Positions 14,636 through 22,701 of a stretch of DNA of 64,000 bases are shown piece by piece. The position numbers and the translations under genes are program-made. The stretch spans positions 3,534,001 to 3,598,000 of the forward strand of contig NZ_CP168030.1 in assembly GCF_041529975.1 (NCBI RefSeq), given 5' to 3'. Under the pieces are notes generated by a model, which did no database searches, was not told the DNA's origin, and worked only from the letters and a program-made list of their open reading frames with translations. Numbering within the stretch: position 1 is the stretch's first letter; the number at the start of each line of letters is the position of its first letter. The stretch comes from Microbacterium maritypicum. GTDB taxonomy: Bacteria > Actinomycetota > Actinomycetes > Actinomycetales > Microbacteriaceae.

Positions 14636-16459
14636 TCAGCTCTCGACGCGGCGCCGACGCACGAGCAGTCCACCCAGGACGGCGAGCATGACACCGAGCG
14701 CGATGATCGCGGTCGGCGTTTCCGCCCCGGTGGCCGCCAGTCGCGGTCCCGGAGTCACCGCAGCGCTACCGCTGGCCTCAGCCGCCGCTGTCACCACGAG
14801 CGTCGCGCTCGCGATCACGGCGCCGCCCGACAGCGCGACGAGACTGTGCGTGCCTGCTGGCGCGCTGGCCGGAATCCGCAGGGATCCCCGGAGGACACCA
14901 TCCGCGTCGGCGGTGAGGGTACCGAGCGCGATCGGGTCGGAGCGCAGCTCGAACGCGATGGTCGCTCCCGGCGCGAAGCCGGTGCCGGAGACGGTGATGT
15001 CCTTGCCCGCCTGGATCGAGCCCACCGAGAGCTCCAGCGTCGGCATCGGCTGGGGCTGCACCTCCACGGGGACGAGCGTGAAGTCGACTCCGTTCACCGG
15101 CGTACCGACGACTGCGGCGACGGGCGTCGCTTCTGCAGCGGTCGTCACACCGTCGAAGTACTGCGGCTTCGCCGTGAGCGTGGATCCGTCGCGGAACTCT
15201 GCCGATGCCTTGAGGATGTACGCCCCCGGCACCAGGCGCAGCGTGTACTCGCCCGTGAGATAGTCGGCCTGTGCGGAACCGACGAGTCGGTCGCCCTGCC
15301 ACGCTTCGACGAGGATCCCCCACACGTCGCCACTGTCGATCGATACGGTCCCGGAGATGAGGCCGGCGCGGTCCATCACGGCATCGATGGCCGTGACACG
15401 CTGGCCCGAACCCACCACGACCGGAGTCGCTTCCTCGATGGTGCGCGCGTCCTCCCAGTACTCATCCGCGTGTTCGTCGCTGAAAGAGCGGAATTCGACG
15501 ACGTAGGTTCCCGGCGGGAGCGCTGCCGAATAGGTCCCGTCGCCTTCGACGGAGTGACCGGAGATGTATCCGTCGCCGTTCGTCGATCTGATCCATACCG
15601 TCGCCATGGGGACCTCCCGGCCCTCCTGCGTCACCGTGCCTTCGATGTGGCCGACCGCGTCGAGGGCCGCGTCGATGCCGGCCGCTGTCTCGGTGCCCGT
15701 CACGGAGACCGCAGTCGCCGCGTCGTACCCGTACACGTTCTGCCAGTACTCCGTGGCGAGCTGTTCCCCGTCCGGCGAGAGGAACTGCACGACGTACTCC
15801 CCCTCGCTCAGCCCTTCGATGCGGTATGAGCCGTCGCCTCCCGTCTGAGCTGCGCCGACGATCTCATGCTGGTCGAGGGCGTTCACCGTCACGCCGGCGA
15901 GTGCCGAGCCGTCGCTGGCGGTCGTCACGACACCGGAGATGGTCGCGCCGCGCTTCAACGACGCATCGATGCCGGTGACTGCCGTCCCCTCACCGATGAC
16001 GACCAACGTGCCGTCGCTCCAGATGGCGGTGTCCTTCCAATACTCGCGCTGGAGGTCGGTGCCTACCGGGAAGAACGACACGAGATAGGAGCCGGGGGCC
16101 AGCCCCGTCAGGGAGTACGCACCGGACTCGTCCGTGTAGTCCTCCACCCAGGGCGTCCCCTCACCACCGGTCGACACCAGCACCCCGGCGAGCGGAGTGC
16201 CGTCGTCCTCCTGGGTGACCACGCCGCTGATCGATCCCGTCGAGACGCCCGCGGGCGCGGCGGGCGCGCTCACCGCGGGCGCGCTCACCGCGGGCACGCT
16301 GATGTCCACCGCGCCCGTTCCTTCGGCGCTCCACGTCACCGCCTCTGACACCGAGTCGCCTGAATCGGCAGCCATCGCTGATGTGGCACCGCCGAAGGCC
16401 AAGGCGAGAGCCGCGACCCCACCGATGACAGCCTGAATGAATGCGCGACGTCGCGCCAT
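14636..16459 (-). CDS. Sortase-anchored surface protein with tandem carboxypeptidase-regulatory-like domains
   Basis: 607 residues. A signal peptide (MARRRAF start, cleavage likely after SAMAA near residue 30) leads into an Ala/Pro/Val linker. About four beta-sandwich repeats of 90-100 residues follow, each opening ISGVVT-like, containing YSLTGLAPGSYLV-like strands, and bearing an aromatic EYW or QYF motif. An Ig-like SVGSIQAGKDITVSGTGFAPGA domain comes next. The C terminus has LAATGAE at 574-580, a hydrophobic helix and RRRR, a cell-wall sorting signal. LAxTG is the preference of class E sortases in high-GC Gram-positives. The ATG at 16459 has GGAGGG upstream and starts the signal peptide; longer starts do not. 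Confidence 0.88.
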   Translation of the reverse strand: MARRRAFIQAVIGGVAALALAFGGATSAMAADSGDSVSEAVTWSAEGTGAVDISVPAVSAPAVSAPAAPAGVSTGSISGVVTQEDDGTPLAGVLVSTGGEGTPWVEDYTDESGAYSLTGLAPGSYLVSFFPVGTDLQREYWKDTAIWSDGTLVVIGEGTAVTGIDASLKRGATISGVVTTASDGSALAGVTVNALDQHEIVGAAQTGGDGSYRIEGLSEGEYVVQFLSPDGEQLATEYWQNVYGYDAATAVSVTGTETAAGIDAALDAVGHIEGTVTQEGREVPMATVWIRSTNGDGYISGHSVEGDGTYSAALPPGTYVVEFRSFSDEHADEYWEDARTIEEATPVVVGSGQRVTAIDAVMDRAGLISGTVSIDSGDVWGILVEAWQGDRLVGSAQADYLTGEYTLRLVPGAYILKASAEFRDGSTLTAKPQYFDGVTTAAEATPVAAVVGTPVNGVDFTLVPVEVQPQPMPTLELSVGSIQAGKDITVSGTGFAPGATIAFELRSDPIALGTLTADADGVLRGSLRIPASAPAGTHSLVALSGGAVIASATLVVTAAAEASGSAAVTPGPRLAATGAETPTAIIALGVMLAVLGGLLVRRRRVES

Positions 16460-16615
16460 GTTCCCCACCCTCCGAAGCGAGGTGGCGCGCGGCACCGTGC
16501 CGTCGCGTTCGACCTCGAAAAGCCGCCGATCGCTCGGCAGCATCTGCCCTGAATCTACCGGCTCAGGGCAACGGAGCGGAATAGTCGATTCGCATGATCA
16601 ACCCTGCGTTCGTGT

Positions 16616-17263
16616 TTACCCGAAGGTCCCGACCTCCGGCACGCGATCGGTCCGGCCGTAGCGGAGGAACATCACGCCGGCCTCGTCGGTGATCGGCGGC
16701 TGCAAGAGCCGCAGTACGGACGGCAGCGCGTCGTCGTCGAAGACCTTCTTGCCGGTGCCGAGCAGGATCGGATAGACCCAGAGGTTCAGCTCGTCGAAGA
16801 GCCCCTCGGCGAGCAGCGTGTGCACGAAGTCGATGCTGCCGATCACGTGCACCTTGCGATGAGCGGCCCGCAGCGCCGCGACCTCTGCCGCGAGGTCATC
16901 CCCGACCCGGCTGCTGCCCTGCCAGTCGAGCGCGAGATCGGCATCTCTCGTCGCCACATACTTCGGGACGCGGTCGAACAGCCTGCCGATGTGCCCCTCG
17001 GGGCCATCGGTGTGCTGCGGCCAGTACGACGCGAAGATGTCGTACGTCCGGCGACCGAGCAGCAGAGCATCGAGGCCCCGCATCCCGTCGTCCACCTCGG
17101 CGCCCATACCGGGTGACGGGTATCCCGCCTGCCAGCCGCTGAAGCGGAAACCACCCGACGTGTCTTCGCCGACGCCGCCCGGTCCTTGCGCGACACCGTC
17201 GAGGGTCATGAAGAGGTCGATCAGGATGCGGCCGGATGCGTCTTCGGTCTTGTCAGCGCTCAT
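16616..17263 (-). CDS. Dihydrofolate reductase-fold protein (RibD C-terminal family)
   Basis: 215 residues. A single RibD_C/DHFR-like domain starts LIDLFMTLDGVAQGP and contains DALLLGRRTYDIFASYW, then VHVIGSIDFVHTLLAEGLFDELNLWVYPILLG, the usual NADPH-fold pattern of the YyaP/YwjB group. These proteins are widespread reductases of unknown substrate, not the housekeeping FolA, which is shorter and has different active-site residues. Monocistronic; upstream is the divergent two-component system. The first 16 residues are extra compared with the core fold, so the true start may be internal. Confidence 0.83.
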   Translation of the reverse strand: MSADKTEDASGRILIDLFMTLDGVAQGPGGVGEDTSGGFRFSGWQAGYPSPGMGAEVDDGMRGLDALLLGRRTYDIFASYWPQHTDGPEGHIGRLFDRVPKYVATRDADLALDWQGSSRVGDDLAAEVAALRAAHRKVHVIGSIDFVHTLLAEGLFDELNLWVYPILLGTGKKVFDDDALPSVLRLLQPPITDEAGVMFLRYGRTDRVPEVGTFG

Positions 17264-17349
17264 GTCAGTCAGTCAATAACAAGCGAATCTCGCCTACCAG
17301 CCCCTCTCCGATCCGCCGCTCGGGGGATGCCGGGAGGCGGTCGCCGCTC

Positions 17350-17355
17350 TACGGT
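17350..17355 (+). promoter_or_regulatory. -10 hexamer TACGGT of the histidine kinase gene, leaderless type
   Basis: TACGGT ends six bases before the ATG at 17362. The GGAGGG between them abuts the start codon too closely for normal ribosome binding, which supports a leaderless message. Confidence 0.5.
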
Positions 17356-17361
17356 GGAGGG

Positions 17362-18624
17362 ATGCCTGCCCCTGCGTTCACCCGCACGCCGACCGCGCGC
17401 GAACGACGAGCCGATGTCATCCTCGCCGCCGTCATGTTCGTCGGCGCGGTGCTGAGCGCGGGGCTCTCCTCGATCGCAGAGATCTACGGCGACGAGCAGG
17501 CACCCCTGTGGTGGGCGCTCGTCTACGCCGTCGTCGCCACCGCTCCCCTGGCGTTCCGCCGCCGCTGGCCCGGGACCGCCGCCGTGATCGTGGCCGCGGC
17601 CTATTTCACGGCCGTCACCATCCGCGTCCCCGAGATCTACGTCGGCAACATCGTGATGTTCCTCACGCTGTACACGGTCGGCGCGTGGATGAACGACCGT
17701 CGTCGCGCGATGCTGGTGCGGGTCGGGATCATCGTCGGCATGTTCGTGTGGCTGATCATCACGATGTACCGCGACGCGATCAGCGAGGCCGACAAGGCCG
17801 ATGTCGCCGCCGGAGCCATGTCGCCGTACGTCGCCTTCATGCTCATCCAACTGCTGCTGAACGTGCTCTACTTCGGCGGTGCCTACTACTTCGGCGAGCG
17901 CTCCTGGGCGGCAGCTGCGCAGCTGGCCGTGCTCGAGCAGCGCACCGTCGAACTGGAGCGCGAGCGCGAGGTCACCGCGGCGCAGGCCGTCGCCCTCGAC
18001 CGGGTGCGCATCGCCCGCGAGCTGCACGACGTCGTCGCCCACCACGTGTCGGTGATGGGCGTGCAAGCCGGCGCCGCGCGTCTCGTGCTCGAGCGCGATC
18101 CCGCGGAAGCCGCCCGCATCCTCTCCGGCGTCGAGGGCTCGGCGCGCGACGCGATCCATGAGCTGCGCCAGTTGTTGGAGACTCTGCGCACACCGGGCGG
18201 CGAGACGACGGATGCGGCATCCACCCTTGCCCTGGACGACATCGCCGAGCTCGTGGAGGCGTCGACCGAGGCCGGGCTGCCCACGGACTACACGGTGATC
18301 GGCGAACCCGTGCCCGTGCCGTCACTGGTCGCGGTGAACCTGTACCGGATCGCCCAGGAGTCGCTCACGAACGCCCGCCGTCACGCCGGCAGCGGAGCGA
18401 CCGCCGACGTCCGCGTGCGGTACGACGACGACGGCGTGGAGGTCGAGATCGTCAACACCGGGCGTACGGTCGCCCACCTCCGTCCGGGGCTCGGGCAGCT
18501 GGGGATGCGGGAGCGCGCCGCGGCATCCGGAGGCACGCTCGAGGTGACGTCTCGACCGCTGGGCGGGATGCGTGTGCGCGCCCGCGTGCCACTCCCGACA
18601 CCGACCGGATCGAGCGTGCGATGA
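17362..18624 (+). CDS. Sensor histidine kinase, NarL/DesK class
   Basis: 420 residues. The N-terminal half has about six hydrophobic helices (residues 20-190) with short loops and no large sensory domain. A linker coiled coil follows, then HisKA_3 with phospho-acceptor His222 in IARELHDVVAHHVSVMG. The HATPase region has LYRIAQESLTNARRHA (N box) and GLGQLGMRERAAASGG (G box). It would phosphorylate the response regulator encoded next, with which it overlaps by ATGA. Membrane-embedded kinases of this kind often sense membrane or cell-wall perturbation and sit by ABC exporters, as here three genes on. Confidence 0.93.
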   Translation: MPAPAFTRTPTARERRADVILAAVMFVGAVLSAGLSSIAEIYGDEQAPLWWALVYAVVATAPLAFRRRWPGTAAVIVAAAYFTAVTIRVPEIYVGNIVMFLTLYTVGAWMNDRRRAMLVRVGIIVGMFVWLIITMYRDAISEADKADVAAGAMSPYVAFMLIQLLLNVLYFGGAYYFGERSWAAAAQLAVLEQRTVELEREREVTAAQAVALDRVRIARELHDVVAHHVSVMGVQAGAARLVLERDPAEAARILSGVEGSARDAIHELRQLLETLRTPGGETTDAASTLALDDIAELVEASTEAGLPTDYTVIGEPVPVPSLVAVNLYRIAQESLTNARRHAGSGATADVRVRYDDDGVEVEIVNTGRTVAHLRPGLGQLGMRERAAASGGTLEVTSRPLGGMRVRARVPLPTPTGSSVR

Positions 18625-19307
18625 GCGAACCGATCCGCGTGCTGCTGGTCGACGACCACGCGCTGCTGCGCGCCGGCTTCCGCACCATCCTCGACACCCA
18701 GCCCGACATCACGGTGGTCGGCGAGGCCTCATCGGGAGCAGACGCCGTGGCGCAGGCATCCGCGCTCCGCCCCGACGTGATCACGATGGACGTGCAGATG
18801 CCGGACATGGACGGCATAGAGGCGACCCGTCGCATCGTCGCCGACCCCGCGGTCGAAGCCGCCATCGCGATCGTCACGACATTCGACAGGGACGACTACC
18901 TGTATCAGGCGCTGGATGCCGGAGCCAGCGGATTCCTGCTCAAGAACGCCGGCGCCGAGGATCTGATCGCCGCCGTCCGCGCTCTGGCGGCCGGCGACGG
19001 GATGCTCGCCCCCGAGGTGACCCGGCGAGTCCTCGCGCGGTTCGCCGCGACTCCCGCACCGACACGGACGGCTGTTCCGATCGACAGCGGCGCGACCCCG
19101 AAGGCCACGCTCATCGAGCCGCTCACCGACCGCGAGGCGGAGGTGCTGACACTGCTCGCCGATGCGCGGAGCAATGCCGAGATCGCGCGCGCGCTGTACA
19201 TCGGCGAGGCCACGGTCAAGACGCACGTCTCCCGCATCCTGCAGAAGCTCGGTGCCCGCGATCGTGTGCAGGCCGTCGTGCTCGCGCACCGCATGGGGCT
19301 CGCGTAG
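18621..19307 (+). CDS. NarL/LuxR-type response regulator
   Basis: 228 residues. The receiver domain has the acidic pocket DDH (11-13), phosphorylatable Asp57 in ITMDVQMPDMDG, and conserved Thr and Lys (FLLKNAGA). The C-terminal LuxR HTH reads LTDREAEVLTLLADARSNAEIARALYIGEATVKTHVSRILQKL. Between them is a Pro/Thr-rich linker of about 25 residues. It is coupled to the kinase gene. Likely targets are its own operon or the BenE-like carrier and ABC exporter downstream; no operator was identified. Confidence 0.95.
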   Translation: MSEPIRVLLVDDHALLRAGFRTILDTQPDITVVGEASSGADAVAQASALRPDVITMDVQMPDMDGIEATRRIVADPAVEAAIAIVTTFDRDDYLYQALDAGASGFLLKNAGAEDLIAAVRALAAGDGMLAPEVTRRVLARFAATPAPTRTAVPIDSGATPKATLIEPLTDREAEVLTLLADARSNAEIARALYIGEATVKTHVSRILQKLGARDRVQAVVLAHRMGLA

Positions 19308-19333
19308 GCGCCCGGTACACCGACGCTCCGCGA

Positions 19334-19339
19334 TAACCT
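19334..19339 (+). promoter_or_regulatory. -10 hexamer TAACCT of the BenE-like gene, leaderless type
   Basis: TAACCT ends seven bases before the ATG at 19347, the same geometry as at ten other genes in the window. Confidence 0.5.
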
Positions 19340-19346
19340 CGGAGCC

Positions 19347-20534
19347 ATGCCCGAAACCGCACCCCTGTCCCGCCCGATCCTGGCGGGGGTGGTGACGGCA
19401 CTCGTCGGATTCACCAGCTCGTTCGCGGTCGTGCTGACGGGTCTGGATGCGGTCGGGGCGGATGCGGCCCAAGCGGCGAGCGGACTGCTCGCCGTGAGCC
19501 TGATGATGGGCCTCGCGTGCGTCGTGCTCGCGTGGCGGTATCGGATGCCGATCACGGTCGCGTGGTCCACTCCCGGTGCCGCGTTGCTGGTGGCGACGGG
19601 CACCGTCGAGGGCGGCTGGCCGGCGGCGGTCGGGGCCTTCCTCGTGGCCGCCGCACTCATCCTGCTCACGGCACTGTGGCCGGCACTCGGAGCTCTCATC
19701 GCCCGCATCCCGCCGTCGATCGCGCAGGCGATGCTGGCCGGCGTGCTGCTCCCGCTGTGCCTGGCGCCGATCACGGGCATCGTCGCGAACCCCTGGGGCG
19801 TCATCCCGGTCGTGCTCACCTGGCTGGTGTTCGCCCGGCTCGCGCCGCGGTGGGCGGTTCCGCTCGCGTTCGTCGCGGCGGCCGTGGTCGTGGCGGTGTC
19901 GCTGATCGGCGCTTCCCTGGTGGACGGCGGGGCGCCGTTCGACCCCGCCGTCCTGCTGCCTCGCCTCGAGTTCACGGCGCCGACGTTCACGGTCGGGGCG
20001 CTGGTGGGGCTCGCGCTGCCGCTGTTCATCGTGACCATGGCCTCGCAGAACGTGCCGGGCATCGCCATCATGCGCAGCTTCGGCTACGAGGTGCCGTGGC
20101 GTCCGGCCATGCTCGTCACCGGCCTCGGCACCGCGCTCGGGGCGACGGCGGGCGGTCATGCCATCAACCTCGCAGCGATCAGCGCGGCCCTCGCCGCCTC
20201 ACCGGATGCCGACCCCGACCCGAAGCGACGGTGGGTCGCCGGCGTCTCGACCGGGGCGTCGTACCTGGTGCTCGCGGTGTTCTCCGCTGCCTTCGCCGCT
20301 CTCGTGGTGCTCGCGCCCACCGCCGTGATCCCCGCGGTCGCCGGCCTCGCACTGTTCGCGGCGTTCGGCTCATCCGTGCAGCAGGCCATCGACGATCCGG
20401 GCGAGCGCATCCCCGCGGTCGTGACCTTCCTGGTCGCGGCATCCGGCATCGCCGTCTTCGGCGTCAGCGCCGCGTTCTGGGCCCTCGTCGCCGGTCTCGT
20501 CGTGCGCACGGTGCTGCACACCGGTCGTCGCTAG
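19347..20534 (+). CDS. BenE-family (benzoate/proton symporter-like) transporter
   Basis: 395 residues, about 12 helices. Family blocks are visible: SRPILAGVVTALVGFTSSFA at the start, ITVAWSTPGAALL, the IPPSIAQAMLAGVLLPLCL helix, and a conserved region at ASQNVPGIAIMRSFGYE. The name BenE comes from an Acinetobacter benzoate gene. No aromatic catabolic genes are near, so transport of an aromatic or other carboxylate is only a family-based suggestion. It starts 39 bases after the response regulator and probably has its own leaderless promoter. A GC-rich stem (GGCGGAC at 20561, GTCCGCC at 20576) follows the stop and may weakly terminate. Confidence 0.87.
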   Translation: MPETAPLSRPILAGVVTALVGFTSSFAVVLTGLDAVGADAAQAASGLLAVSLMMGLACVVLAWRYRMPITVAWSTPGAALLVATGTVEGGWPAAVGAFLVAAALILLTALWPALGALIARIPPSIAQAMLAGVLLPLCLAPITGIVANPWGVIPVVLTWLVFARLAPRWAVPLAFVAAAVVVAVSLIGASLVDGGAPFDPAVLLPRLEFTAPTFTVGALVGLALPLFIVTMASQNVPGIAIMRSFGYEVPWRPAMLVTGLGTALGATAGGHAINLAAISAALAASPDADPDPKRRWVAGVSTGASYLVLAVFSAAFAALVVLAPTAVIPAVAGLALFAAFGSSVQQAIDDPGERIPAVVTFLVAASGIAVFGVSAAFWALVAGLVVRTVLHTGRR

Positions 20535-20615
20535 CCCGGGGTCACCCGCGGGGCGGACGGGGCGGACGGGGGCGGGTCCGCCACAGGGGGGATGCCCCGG
20601 GATGCCTGCGCTCCG

Positions 20616-20621
20616 TAGCGT
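20616..20621 (+). promoter_or_regulatory. -10 hexamer TAGCGT of the ABC exporter operon, leaderless type
   Basis: TAGCGT ends six bases before the ATG at 20628. The same hexamer occurs at the same distance before the starts at 27970 and 42555, and one base further from the start at 38422. Confidence 0.52.
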
Positions 20622-20627
20622 GAGGGT

Positions 20628-21524
20628 ATGACGACAGGAATGCTCGAACTCTCCGGCATCACCAAGAGCTACGGCTCTCGGCGCGTGCTCGACGATGTGT
20701 CCTTCACGGTGGCCCCCGGCCGCCTGACGGGCTTCGTCGGCGGCAACGGCGCCGGCAAGACCACCACCATGCGCATCGTCCTGGGACTGTTGTCCTCCGA
20801 CGGCGGCACGGTCAACCTCGATGGCGCTCCGCTCACGACGGCGGACCGCCGCCGCTTCGGCTACATGCCCGAGGAGCGTGGCCTCTACCCGAAGATGAAG
20901 GTGCTCGAGCAGATCGTGTACCTCGCCCGCCTGCACGGCTTCGGCAAGCAGGATGCGACCGACCGGGCGACGGAGCTCCTCACCGAGCTCGGCCTCGGCG
21001 AACGACTGAACGACACGATCGAGTCGCTGTCGCTCGGCAACCAGCAGCGTGCGCAGATCGCTGCCTCGCTCGTGCACGACCCCGAGGTGCTGATCCTCGA
21101 CGAGCCGTTCTCCGGCCTCGACCCGCTCGCGGTCGATGTGGTCGCCGGCGTGCTGCAGTCCAGCGCCGCGAAGGGCGCATCGATCCTGTTCTCCTCCCAC
21201 CAGCTCGACGTGGTCGAGCGCCTGTGCGACGACCTCGTCATCCTCGCCGGCGGCACGATCCGCGCCTCCGGCTCGCGCGATGCGCTGCGCGCCGAGCATG
21301 CCCGTGACCGCTACGAGCTCGTCTCCGCCGGAGACGCCGGATGGCTGCGCACCGAGCCCGGTGTGACGGTCGTCGACTTCGAGGGCGGCTATGCCCTGTT
21401 CGACGCCGACGGCCCTGAGACGGCGCAGCGGGTGCTGCACTCCGCCGTGCAGCGCGGCGACGTCGCGAGCTTCGCGCCGAAGCATCCGTCCCTCGCCCAG
21501 ATCTTCAAGGAGGTCATCCAGTGA
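20628..21524 (+). CDS. ABC-2 exporter ATP-binding protein
   Basis: 298 residues. Walker A GGNGAGKTT (near residue 39), signature SLGNQQRAQIA, Walker B VLILDEPFSGLD and the switch His (FSSHQLD) are all present in the first 220 residues. A C-terminal extension of the DUF4162 type follows, common in NatA-like ATPases. The partner permease gene overlaps by GTGA. NatAB-type systems export sodium or, in other bacteria, antimicrobial compounds; the proximity of a two-component system suggests an envelope-stress response. The substrate cannot be read from sequence. Confidence 0.93.
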   Translation: MTTGMLELSGITKSYGSRRVLDDVSFTVAPGRLTGFVGGNGAGKTTTMRIVLGLLSSDGGTVNLDGAPLTTADRRRFGYMPEERGLYPKMKVLEQIVYLARLHGFGKQDATDRATELLTELGLGERLNDTIESLSLGNQQRAQIAASLVHDPEVLILDEPFSGLDPLAVDVVAGVLQSSAAKGASILFSSHQLDVVERLCDDLVILAGGTIRASGSRDALRAEHARDRYELVSAGDAGWLRTEPGVTVVDFEGGYALFDADGPETAQRVLHSAVQRGDVASFAPKHPSLAQIFKEVIQ

Positions 21525-22609
21525 GCACCCCTGCCCCCGTCCGCAGCACCAACGGCATCTGGCTCGTCGCCGAGCGCGAGATCGGATCGAAGCTGCGCAG
21601 CAAGGCCTTCCTGATCTCGACCGGCATCCTGCTGGTGCTCGCCCTCGCCGGCATCATCCTCGGTGGCTTCGCGAGCAAGAACACCGAGACGACGCCGATC
21701 GCCGCGACCGCGGAGACCGCCGCCGCCGTCTCCGCCATCCCGGGCTTCGAAGTCACCGAGGTGGCCGACCAGGCCGCCGCCGAGGAACTCGTGCGCGACG
21801 ACAAGGTCGACGCCGCGGTGCTGCCCGGCGACGGGCCCTCGGGGTACACGATCATCGCGCTGCAGGATGCGCCGAGCTCGCTGGTCTCAGCACTGTCCCA
21901 GTCGCCCGACGTCGTGATCCTCGAGCCGGTCACGACGAACCCGCTCCTGCGCTACTTCATCGCGATCGCGTTCGGTCTCGTGTTCATGATGGCCGCCGCG
22001 ACGTTCGGCGGCACCATCGCGCAGAGCGTCGTGGAAGAGAAGCAGACCCGCGTGGTCGAGGTGCTGCTGTCGGCGATCCCGGCGCGCACACTGCTGGCCG
22101 GCAAGGTCATCGGCAACACGGTGCTCGCGATGGGGCAGATCCTCGCCCTCGCGGCCGTCGCCACGATCGGGCTGATCGTCACCGGTCAACGCGAGGTGCT
22201 CACGACGCTCGGAGCGCCGATCATCTGGTTCGCCGTGTTCTTCCTGTTCGGCTTCATCCTGCTGGCGGCGATGTTCGCGGCCGCGGCGTCGATGGTCTCC
22301 CGCCAGGAAGACATCGGGTCGACGACCACGCCGATCACGATGCTGATCATGGCGCCGTACATCCTGGTCATCGTGTTCAACGACAACCCGCTGGTGCTGA
22401 CGATCATGTCGTACGTGCCGTTCTCGGCCCCGGTCGGCATGCCGATGCGCCTGTTCGTCGGCGAAGCGCAGTGGTGGGAGCCGCTGCTGAGCCTGGTGAT
22501 CCTGCTCGCGAGCTGCGTGGCCGCGATCGCCATCGGCGCGAAGATCTACGAGAACTCGCTGCTGCGCATGGGTTCGCGGGTCAAGCTCAGGGACGCACTG
22601 CGCGCCTGA
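21521..22609 (+). CDS. ABC-2 exporter permease, NatB/YhaP-like
   Basis: 362 residues. The N terminus has EREIGSKLRSKAFLIS and a first helix (about residues 28-48). A large extracytoplasmic domain (about 50-140) is followed by five further helices, the ABC2_membrane_3 layout. QSVVEEKQTRVVEVLLSAIPA is the conserved cytoplasmic loop that contacts the ATPase. GTG start overlapping the ATPase stop. A long rho-independent-type hairpin begins 12 bases after the stop codon, ending the operon. Confidence 0.92.
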   Translation: MSTPAPVRSTNGIWLVAEREIGSKLRSKAFLISTGILLVLALAGIILGGFASKNTETTPIAATAETAAAVSAIPGFEVTEVADQAAAEELVRDDKVDAAVLPGDGPSGYTIIALQDAPSSLVSALSQSPDVVILEPVTTNPLLRYFIAIAFGLVFMMAAATFGGTIAQSVVEEKQTRVVEVLLSAIPARTLLAGKVIGNTVLAMGQILALAAVATIGLIVTGQREVLTTLGAPIIWFAVFFLFGFILLAAMFAAAASMVSRQEDIGSTTTPITMLIMAPYILVIVFNDNPLVLTIMSYVPFSAPVGMPMRLFVGEAQWWEPLLSLVILLASCVAAIAIGAKIYENSLLRMGSRVKLRDALRA

Positions 22610-22620
22610 GACTGCGCAAC

Positions 22621-22665
22621 AGAGAAGCCCCCTGCTCCGCAACGCGCGGGGCAGGGGGCTTCTCT
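22621..22665. terminator. Bidirectional hairpin terminator between exporter permease and putA
   Basis: 20-base arms (22621-22640 and 22646-22665) with one G-T wobble and a five-base loop AACGC. The stem starts AGAGAAGCCCCC and its partner ends TCTCT followed by GTTGTG. There is no long T run, as usual in actinobacteria. It lies between convergent genes and can serve both strands. Confidence 0.85.
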
Positions 22666-22701
22666 GTTGTGCGTCTCTGTTGTGCTGCGGGTCAGCCCGG
22701 G

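Noticed and set aside
16616..17263. Housekeeping dihydrofolate reductase (folA)
   Set aside because: The sequence has the RibD C-terminal-type pattern and length, without FolA active-site motifs.
20551..20582. Strong terminator after the BenE-like gene
   Set aside because: Only a seven-base GC stem with an eight-base loop and no T run, in a G-rich stretch with several competing pairings; mentioned in the gene entry but not called.
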